Assembly: GCA_002393095.1 (NCBI GenBank)
Contig: DGII01000136.1
Location: 1-5,665 of the forward strand
Direction of reading: 5' to 3'
Length of the DNA: 5,665 bases
From: Lachnospiraceae bacterium UBA3826
Lineage (GTDB): Bacteria; Bacillota; Clostridia; Lachnospirales; Lachnospiraceae
Shown here piece by piece: positions 1-5,665 of this stretch; the first letter of the stretch is position 1, and every line of letters starts with the position of its first letter. A model generated the notes under the pieces. That model did not search any database, was not told the DNA's origin, and saw only the letters and a list, made by a program, of their open reading frames with translations. Made by a program: the position numbers and the translations under genes.

Positions 1-2905
1 TGGCTATCCACGGATATACCTTCTTAGACGGCAGGTGTCCGCCCTCACCGGGCTTGGCTCCCTGTGCCATCTTGATCTGTATCTCCTTAGCACTTACAAG
101 ATACTTACTTGTGACACCGAAGCGTCCGCTTGCCACCTGCTTGATCGCAGAGCTTCTATCGTTCGCTGTCCCTGCGGATGCTATCCTTTCATCGCTTTCA
201 CCACCCTCACCGCTGTTGGACTTACCGTGTAAGTGGTTCATGGCTATGGCAAGTGCCTCATGAGCTTCCTCGGATATCGAACCGTAGCTCATGGCACCGG
301 TCTTGAATCTCTTAACGATCTCTGTCTCACTTTCCACTTCATTAAGCTCTACACCCTTTTCAGGATAATTAAACTCCATAAGGTTTCTTAAGTATCCGGT
401 CTCCTCTGAATCCACCATTGCGGTATAGAGCTTGAATTTCTCATAGTCGCCTTCCCTTGTTGCCGTCTGAAGCATATGAATGGTCTTCGGATTATAACGA
501 TGCTTTTCGCCCTGAGCGCGCATCTTATGTCTGCCCACGGAATTAAGTGTCATATCACTCGTAAGACCAAGCGGATCAAAAGCCTTGGAATGCTGTCTGT
601 CTGTTGTCTCAGCGATATCCTCAAGTGTGATGCCCTCTATTCTGCTCACTGTTCCCGCAAAGTACTTATCTATAACATCTCTTGATATACCGATGGCCTC
701 GAATATCTTACTTCCCTGATAGCTCTGTATGGTAGATATACCCATCTTGGAAGCAATCTTAACTATACCCTGCAGCACCGCATGGTCATAATCCTCAACA
801 GCCGCATAGTAATCCTTGTCAAGATTGCCTTCTCTAATAAGGCTCTCAATGGTTGCATGGGCAAGATACGGATTGACCGCCGAAGCACCGAAGCCTAAGA
901 GTGTTGCGAAGTGATGGACTTCTCTGGGCTCGCCCGATTCAAGTATAAGCGACATCGCGGTACACTTCTTGGTACGCACAAGATGCTGATGTACGGCAGC
1001 CACGGCAAGGAGCGAAGGGATGGCCACATGGTTCTCATCCACGCCTCTGTCAGAGAGTATAAGTATATTCGCACCGTCCCTGTATGACTTGTCTACCTCT
1101 ACAAAAAGGTGCTCTAATACCCTGTCAATGGGTGTGCTCTTATAATAGATGATCGGGACCTTGGCCACCTTGAATCCGTCTCTGTCCATATGCTCGATCT
1201 TAAGCATATCAAGGTCTGTGAGTATCGGATTGTGGATCTTAAGAACATGGCAGTTACCGGGCTTTTTCTCTAAGAGATTGCCATTCTTACCCACATATAC
1301 GGTAGTTGAGGTTACGATCTTCTCCCTTGCCGCATCTATCGGAGGATTGGTCACCTGAGCGAACTGCTGCTTAAAATAATTGAATAGAGGCTGATACTCC
1401 TTGCTCATAACGGCAAGGGGTGTATCTACACCCATGGCTCCTATATGCTCTGCGCCGTTAAGCGCCATACTCTGAATGCTCTCCCTGCACTCCTCATATG
1501 CATAGCCGAACGCCTTCTGTAGTCTTAACAAAGCCTCATCATCATAGCTTACGGGCTTGATATTCGGTATCTTAAGCTGCTTTAGCTCAAGCAGATTGCT
1601 ATCAAGCCATTCACCGTACGGATTGTCACATGCATAGCGCTCCTTAAGCTCCTCATCAAGTATGATCCGCCCGGCCTTCATATCGACAAGAAGCATCTTG
1701 CCCGGATGCAGCCTCTCTTTTTTCAGAATATGGGATTCATCAAGAGGAAGCACACCGACCTCGGATGAAAGTATGAGTCTTCCGTCATCGGTCACGCAGT
1801 ACCTTGAGGGGCGCAGTCCGTTACGGTCAAGGATAGCACCCATGACATCACCGTCACTGTACAGAATGGATGCCGGACCGTCCCATGGCTCCATCATTGT
1901 TGCATAATACTGGTAGAAGTCACGGCCTTCCACAGATATCGTATCGTTATGACTCCAAGGCTCAGGGATAAGTATCATTGCAGCAAGCGGCAATTCCATT
2001 CCGCTCATCATTAAGAACTCAAGAGTATTATCAAGCATGGCCGAATCCGAACCTGCCTTGGGAATAACAGGCAGCACCTTGGTCATGTCGTCCTTGTTAA
2101 ATACCTTACTCTCCATCGTCTCTTCTCTTGCAAGCATCTTATCGACATTACCCTTGATCGTATTGATCTCACCGTTATGCACGAGCATTCTGTTGGGATG
2201 CGCCAGCTTCCAGCTTGGATTGGTATTGGTTGAGAATCTTGAATGAACCATGGCTACCGCTGATGTATATCTTTTATCCTGAAGGTCCGTGAAAAATGTA
2301 CGCAATTGACCTACGAGGAACATTCCCTTATATACTATGGTCCTGCATGACAATGAGGGCACATATGTTGAATCCGTACTCTGTTCGAATATCCTTCTGA
2401 TAACATACAGCTTACGGTCGAATTCAAGATCCGTATCAAATCCCGCAGGTCTTTCAATAAAACCCTGCATGATGACAGGCATGCAGGCAAGCGCTTTGCT
2501 TCCTAATACTTCAGGATGAACCGGTACTTCTCTCCACCCTAAGAACTTAAGGCCTTCCTTGCCTACTATGACTTCAAACATCTTCTTGGCCTGAGCACAC
2601 TTAAGCTCATTATCAGGCATAAAGAACATACCCACGCCATATGATCTTGCAGCCCCCAGAGTTATGCCTGATCTCTCACACTCTGCTTTAAGAAGCTTAT
2701 GAGGTATCTGTGTCAGGATCCCGACACCGTCACCTGTTTCTCCCGCTGCATCCTTACCTGCTCTGTGCTCGAGATTTTCAACTATCTTAAGGGCATCATC
2801 AACTATCCCGTGCGCTGCCCTGCCCTCTATGTCTATCACAGCTCCTATGCCGCAATTATCATGTTCAAACTGTGGATCATACAGGGTATTGATCTCTTTT
2901 TTCAT
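1..2905 (-). CDS. gltB: Glutamate synthase (GOGAT) large subunit, N-terminal 968 residues; 3' end outside window
   Basis: This is the large (alpha) subunit of glutamate synthase, called gltA in Bacillus. It takes the amide of glutamine and, with electrons from the small subunit, converts 2-oxoglutarate to glutamate in the cytoplasm. The frame is open from the ATG at 2905 to the window edge: 968 codons plus one base, about two thirds of a usual ~1500-residue subunit. Residues 1-17 look like a propeptide, and Cys18 in HDNCGIG is the expected N-terminal nucleophile after cleavage. Glutaminase landmarks are EHRAGKDAAGETGDG (46-60), HSRFSTNTNPSWKLAHP (221-237), HNGEINT (243-249), GSDS (285-288), EPWDGPA (339-345) and DRNGLRPSRY (360-369). 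The central domain spans roughly 455-735. The FMN/2-oxoglutarate barrel begins near 785, with MSYGSISEEAH (872-882), SNSGEGGE (897-904) and KMAQGAKPGEGGHLP (945-959). The 3Fe-4S cysteines and C-terminal beta-helix lie outside. A second in-frame ATG at 2911 overlaps the ribosome binding site and is unlikely to be used. No frameshift or internal stop was seen. The small subunit gene, gltD, may follow beyond the left edge. Confidence 0.97.
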   Translation of the reverse strand, partial: MKKEINTLYDPQFEHDNCGIGAVIDIEGRAAHGIVDDALKIVENLEHRAGKDAAGETGDGVGILTQIPHKLLKAECERSGITLGAARSYGVGMFFMPDNELKCAQAKKMFEVIVGKEGLKFLGWREVPVHPEVLGSKALACMPVIMQGFIERPAGFDTDLEFDRKLYVIRRIFEQSTDSTYVPSLSCRTIVYKGMFLVGQLRTFFTDLQDKRYTSAVAMVHSRFSTNTNPSWKLAHPNRMLVHNGEINTIKGNVDKMLAREETMESKVFNKDDMTKVLPVIPKAGSDSAMLDNTLEFLMMSGMELPLAAMILIPEPWSHNDTISVEGRDFYQYYATMMEPWDGPASILYSDGDVMGAILDRNGLRPSRYCVTDDGRLILSSEVGVLPLDESHILKKERLHPGKMLLVDMKAGRIILDEELKERYACDNPYGEWLDSNLLELKQLKIPNIKPVSYDDEALLRLQKAFGYAYEECRESIQSMALNGAEHIGAMGVDTPLAVMSKEYQPLFNYFKQQFAQVTNPPIDAAREKIVTSTTVYVGKNGNLLEKKPGNCHVLKIHNPILTDLDMLKIEHMDRDGFKVAKVPIIYYKSTPIDRVLEHLFVEVDKSYRDGANILILSDRGVDENHVAIPSLLAVAAVHQHLVRTKKCTAMSLILESGEPREVHHFATLLGFGASAVNPYLAHATIESLIREGNLDKDYYAAVEDYDHAVLQGIVKIASKMGISTIQSYQGSKIFEAIGISRDVIDKYFAGTVSRIEGITLEDIAETTDRQHSKAFDPLGLTSDMTLNSVGRHKMRAQGEKHRYNPKTIHMLQTATREGDYEKFKLYTAMVDSEETGYLRNLMEFNYPEKGVELNEVESETEIVKRFKTGAMSYGSISEEAHEALAIAMNHLHGKSNSGEGGESDERIASAGTANDRSSAIKQVASGRFGVTSKYLVSAKEIQIKMAQGAKPGEGGHLPSKKVYPWIA

Positions 2906-2939
2906 AATCATCCTCCAATAATAGTGACTTATGTCATGC
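2906..2939 (-). other. pyrG-gltB intergenic gap (34 bases)
   Basis: The gap runs from the TAA of pyrG to the gltB start. Besides the ribosome binding site it holds only an AT-rich spacer. There is no GC-rich stem followed by a T-run, so no intrinsic terminator, and there is little room for a separate promoter. This supports co-transcription of pyrG and gltB. Confidence 0.7.
2912..2916 (-). promoter_or_regulatory. Ribosome binding site of gltB
   Basis: On the minus strand GGAGG is followed by six bases (ATGATT) and then the ATG at 2905. This is ideal Shine-Dalgarno spacing and decides between two in-frame ATGs. The one at 2911 directly abuts GGAGG, so it is too close to be used. The site lies in the 34-base gap after the pyrG stop codon. 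Confidence 0.85.
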
Positions 2940-4544
2940 TTACTTACGTCTGTTATAAAGTGCAGCTTTTATCAGTCCTGCAAATAACGGATGCGGTTCG
3001 TCGGGTCTTGACTTGAATTCCGGATGAGCCTGCGTACCTATAAAATACGGATGATCCTTAAGTTCGATCATCTCTACTATTCTTCCGTCAGGCGACATGC
3101 CCGATAAGATCATTCCATTATCCGCAAATATCTGTCTGTAATCGTTGTTGACCTCATACCTGTGTCTGTGTCGCTCCGATATCTCTTTCTTACCGTAGAG
3201 ATCAAATGCTTTACTGCCTTCTTCCAGTACACAGGGATAAGCTCCTAGTCTTAATGTTCCGCCTATGTCAGTAACGCCTTCCTGATCGGGCATTAACGCT
3301 ATGACAGGATCAGGGGTGTCGGGATCAAGCTCTATGCTGTCGGCCTTCTTAAGTCCGACCACATTCCTTGCATATTCAACGATCGCCAGCTGCATTCCCA
3401 AGCATATTCCAAGGAAGGGTATCTTATGTGTTCTGGCAAAAGATACAGCGACTATCTTACCTTCCGTTCCACGTGTACCGAATCCGCCGGGGACCAATAT
3501 ACCGTCCACATCTCCTAACATCTCGGCCACATTGTCTTCAGTCAGTTCTTCAGAATCAACCCACTTGATATCAACCTCTGCCCTTGAAGATATACCGCCG
3601 TGACGAAGTGCCTCGGCAACACTTAAATATGCATCATGCAAAGCCACATACTTACCAACGATTGCGATATGTACCTTAAATATCGGATCTGCGAAATCTT
3701 CCGTTATGCTTATCCACTTCTTTAGATCGGGTTTCGGACAATCTATATGCAGACATTCACATACGGCTTCGGCCAGGTGCTCACCTTCGAGCATCAAAGG
3801 TACCGCGTACAGACTGTCTGCATCGAGGTTTTGTAATACATGTTCTTTTTTAACGTTACAGAAAAGCGCTATCTTGGCTCTCATATCTTCATCAACAGGA
3901 TAGTCGGAGCGACATACCAAAATGTCAGGCCACAGCCCCATACTCTGCAGTGTCTTGACCGATGCCTGTGTGGGCTTGGTCTTCATCTCACCGGATGCCT
4001 TAAGGTACGGGATCAATGTTACCTGAATAAGTATCGCATTCTCTCTTCCGACCTCGGCCTGGAACTGTCTGACTGCCTCTAAGAAAGGCTGACTCTCTAT
4101 ATCACCGACTGTTCCTCCTATCTCTATTATCGAGATGGTCTTCTCATCCGGAGACTTCTCTTTATAGAACCTTGACTTGATTTCATTGGTTATATGCGGT
4201 ATTACCTGTACGGTTCCTCCGCCGTAGTCTCCGTGTCTTTCCTTATTAAGTACGGACCAGTATATCTTACCTGTCGTTACATTCGAATTATGGTCAAGAC
4301 TCTCACCTACGAACCTCTCGTAGTGACCTAAGTCCAAGTCAGTCTCCGTTCCGTCATCCGTGACATACACTTCACCGTGCTGAATGGGGTTCATAGTTCC
4401 GGGATCCATATTGATGTAGGGATCCATCTTCTGCATGGTGATATGATATCCTCTTGCCTTAAGCAATCTTCCCAGCGATGCAGCTGTTATGCCTTTACCG
4501 AGTCCCGATACGACTCCGCCTGTAACAAATACATACTTAACCAT
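2940..4544 (-). CDS. pyrG: CTP synthase (glutamine-hydrolysing), complete
   Basis: CTP synthase makes CTP from UTP, ATP and glutamine, the last step of pyrimidine nucleotide synthesis, in the cytosol as a tetramer. At 534 residues it is full length (usual range about 530-550). The N-terminal amidoligase domain (about 1-265) has the ATP loop GGVVSGLGKG (9-18, Lys17), the nucleotide/Mg motif QHGEVYVTDDGTETDLDLGH (55-74, Asp71), EIGGTVGDIES (141-151, Glu141) and the UTP/CTP-site motif KTKPTQ (188-193). The class I glutaminase domain (about 290-534) has the oxyanion region PGGFGTRG (352-359), the nucleophile elbow GICLGMQ (379-385, Cys381) and the His507-Pro-Glu509 pair completing the triad. After KTKPTQ there is Ala194, where many bacterial enzymes have His. 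The start is firm: it aligns with the family N-terminus (VKYVFVTGG) and is preceded by a good ribosome binding site. The gene sits 41 bases after asnB and 34 before gltB, all glutamine-using enzymes, which is unlike the separate rpoE-linked pyrG of Bacillus. Confidence 0.98.
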   Translation of the reverse strand: MVKYVFVTGGVVSGLGKGITAASLGRLLKARGYHITMQKMDPYINMDPGTMNPIQHGEVYVTDDGTETDLDLGHYERFVGESLDHNSNVTTGKIYWSVLNKERHGDYGGGTVQVIPHITNEIKSRFYKEKSPDEKTISIIEIGGTVGDIESQPFLEAVRQFQAEVGRENAILIQVTLIPYLKASGEMKTKPTQASVKTLQSMGLWPDILVCRSDYPVDEDMRAKIALFCNVKKEHVLQNLDADSLYAVPLMLEGEHLAEAVCECLHIDCPKPDLKKWISITEDFADPIFKVHIAIVGKYVALHDAYLSVAEALRHGGISSRAEVDIKWVDSEELTEDNVAEMLGDVDGILVPGGFGTRGTEGKIVAVSFARTHKIPFLGICLGMQLAIVEYARNVVGLKKADSIELDPDTPDPVIALMPDQEGVTDIGGTLRLGAYPCVLEEGSKAFDLYGKKEISERHRHRYEVNNDYRQIFADNGMILSGMSPDGRIVEMIELKDHPYFIGTQAHPEFKSRPDEPHPLFAGLIKAALYNRRK

Positions 4545-4585
4545 TTAACACTCCTCTACCGATCACATTTCCTGCTTATGCCTTA
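4545..4585 (-). other. asnB-pyrG intergenic gap (41 bases)
   Basis: The gap lies between the TGA of asnB and the pyrG start. It carries the pyrG ribosome binding site but no recognisable stem-loop plus T-run and no convincing -35/-10 pair. It is too short to hold the attenuator leader that precedes pyrG in Bacillus subtilis. It is best read as a spacer inside one transcript. Confidence 0.7.
4551..4557 (-). promoter_or_regulatory. Ribosome binding site of pyrG
   Basis: On the minus strand AGAGGAG is followed by TGTTAA and then the ATG at 4544. The six-base spacing after GGAG is typical of a strong Firmicutes initiation site. It confirms the start that keeps the family N-terminus. Confidence 0.8.
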
Positions 4586-5665
4586 TCATTCTCCGGATGC
4601 ACCATAGTTAGCCAGTACCCTTGCCGAAGGATCATTGACATCACAGCCCTCCCAATTCTTATTGGGCATCCAGAAATCGGCAATCATCTGTCCCTGTCCC
4701 GGATAATATGTCTCGAAGAGTTCTCTGTATAACAGGGACTCCTTGGTGAAAGGTTTGGCATGTGTATACTTGGCGCGAAGTGTCTCATACTCCTCATCCG
4801 TATACTTTTCCTGCGCATATGCCTTAAGGTGATCGACCATTGAATGACCTACGGCATCAGAGAAGGCTGCCTTCTCTCTCATAAGGATATCTTCGGGAAG
4901 ATAATCTCCTTCAAATGCATGACGGAGAAGATACTTGCCCTTACCATATACATTCATCTTCTTGGCAGGATCAATGCTCATTACATACTCTACAAAATCA
5001 AGATCGCCGAAAGGTACTCTTGCTTCCAATGAATTAACCGATATACATCTGTCTGCACGAAGCACATCATACATGTACAGCTCTCTTATCCTCTTGGCTG
5101 CTTCTGCCTGGAACTCCCCGGCATTCGGAGCGAAATCCGTATACTTATATCCAAACAGTTCATCAGATATCTCACCCGTCATAATGACTCTGATATCTGT
5201 CTGTTCATGAATAGCCTTACATACCAGATACATACCGATGCTTGCTCTTATCGTCGTGATATCGAACGTACCCAGCAGATGAACTACATCGGGCAGAGCC
5301 TTTATCACATCCTCTGCCGTGATTATGACCTCCGTATGATCCGCACCCAGATATTCGGCGACCTGTTTGGCATATTTAAGATCGATCGCATCAGTACTCA
5401 TACCTATGGCAAATGTCTTTATCGGCCATTTAAGTTCCTTTGCGGCAATCGCGCATACGAGCGAACTGTCAAGACCGCCGCTTAACAAAAAGCCAAGAGG
5501 AGCATCCGCATCAAGTCTCTTAAGCACACCTGCAACAAGCTTATCGTGAATGTTCTTACACACAGTCTCTACATCATCATGTATATAAGATGACACAGCT
5601 GTCATGTCTCTATAGCAAACAAACTTACCGTCTGCATAGTAATGTCCGGGAGGGAAGGGCATGAT
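4586..5665 (-). CDS. asnB: Asparagine synthase (glutamine-hydrolysing), C-terminal 359 residues; 5' end outside window
   Basis: AsnB converts aspartate, ATP and glutamine to asparagine, AMP, pyrophosphate and glutamate in the cytosol. The frame is open to the right edge, where the first codon is ATC. The ATG at 5662 is internal, because FPPGHYY just after it matches the end of the family's glutaminase domain. About 160-200 N-terminal residues, including the expected Cys2 nucleophile, lie outside. In fragment numbering, the ATP-pyrophosphatase loop is LSGGLDSS (61-68). TFDITTIRAS (133-142) matches the conserved TYDVTTIRAS region of E. coli AsnB. GEISDELFG (164-172) corresponds to GEGSDEVFG of E. 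coli, keeping Glu165 and Asp168 but replacing the middle Gly by Ile. SLEARVPFGDLDF (212-224), KYLLRHAFEGDYLP (244-257) and KAAFSDAVGHS (265-275) are further AsnB-family blocks. The C-terminus ends DPSARVLANYGASGE and is shorter than in E. coli. It appears to be the gene upstream of pyrG in the same transcript. The family call is firm; the 5' end is unknown. Confidence 0.96.
   Translation of the reverse strand: MMPFPPGHYYADGKFVCYRDMTAVSSYIHDDVETVCKNIHDKLVAGVLKRLDADAPLGFLLSGGLDSSLVCAIAAKELKWPIKTFAIGMSTDAIDLKYAKQVAEYLGADHTEVIITAEDVIKALPDVVHLLGTFDITTIRASIGMYLVCKAIHEQTDIRVIMTGEISDELFGYKYTDFAPNAGEFQAEAAKRIRELYMYDVLRADRCISVNSLEARVPFGDLDFVEYVMSIDPAKKMNVYGKGKYLLRHAFEGDYLPEDILMREKAAFSDAVGHSMVDHLKAYAQEKYTDEEYETLRAKYTHAKPFTKESLLYRELFETYYPGQGQMIADFWMPNKNWEGCDVNDPSARVLANYGASGE

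Larger units (their letters stand above)
1..5665 (-). other. Probable asnB-pyrG-gltB operon segment of glutamine amidotransferases
   Basis: The three genes share one direction, have gaps of 41 and 34 bases without terminators, and each complete start has its own good ribosome binding site. All three products use glutamine as nitrogen donor. Co-transcription is inferred from spacing and function. The promoter must lie to the right of this window, and the end of the unit to its left, possibly after gltD. Confidence 0.75.

Noticed and set aside
2909..2911. Upstream ATG as the gltB start
   Set aside because: It directly abuts GGAGG, leaving no spacing for initiation; the ATG two codons later has a six-base spacer.
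2925..2936. Small inverted repeat TGAC-N4-GTCA in the pyrG-gltB gap
   Set aside because: Four-base arms are expected by chance, the stem is too weak for a terminator, no T-run follows, and no known operator matches.
2699..3016. Plus-strand open frame of 105 codons across the pyrG-gltB junction
   Set aside because: It lies antisense to the 3' end of pyrG and the 5' end of gltB, has no ribosome binding site or recognisable domain, and both sense genes are clearly real.
3301..3603. Plus-strand open frame of 100 codons, low complexity and rich in Ser/Pro/Thr
   Set aside because: It is the antisense shadow of the PyrG glutaminase domain; its composition simply mirrors the sense codons.
4935..5485. 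Overlapping plus-strand open frames of about 90 codons opposite asnB
   Set aside because: They overlap one another in different frames, have no initiation signals, and sit fully inside the conserved asnB reading frame.
5660..5662. ATG near the right edge as the start of asnB
   Set aside because: The codon before it is open to the window edge, there is no ribosome binding site, and the following FPPGHYY is an internal AsnB segment; the gene is cut by the window.

Overview
The window holds three genes, all on the minus strand, in the order asnB (C-terminal part), pyrG (complete), gltB (N-terminal part). They are separated by only 41 and 34 bases, and I see no terminator in either gap. This looks like the middle of one operon transcribed from right to left, with asnB entering at the right edge and gltB leaving at the left edge. 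Nothing convincing is encoded on the plus strand.

Organism: the sequence has moderate GC, strong GGAGG-type ribosome binding sites and frequent ATA, AGA and CTT codons. Its AsnB, PyrG and GltB read like those of anaerobic Clostridia. From remembered protein families, the Lachnospiraceae (Butyrivibrio/Roseburia-like relatives) fit best. That placement is an inference, not a search result.

Layout: 4586-5665 is the synthetase domain and C-terminus of glutamine-hydrolysing asparagine synthetase. 2940-4544 is a full-length CTP synthase of 534 residues. 1-2905 is the first 968 residues of the glutamate synthase large subunit: propeptide, glutaminase domain, central domain and the start of the FMN barrel. 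Its iron-sulfur cysteines and C-terminal domain lie beyond the left edge.

How they fit together: all three enzymes are glutamine amidotransferases. Each splits the glutamine amide and passes ammonia to a different acceptor: aspartate, UTP or 2-oxoglutarate. AsnB and GltB belong to the N-terminal-cysteine class, and PyrG to the Cys-His-Glu triad class. The cluster therefore looks like a glutamine-spending module that links asparagine, CTP and glutamate synthesis. Placing pyrG in it, rather than under its own leader, suggests control by nitrogen or glutamine status. The genes themselves are conventional. I found no new system, only a few sequence deviations and the gene grouping worth checking.
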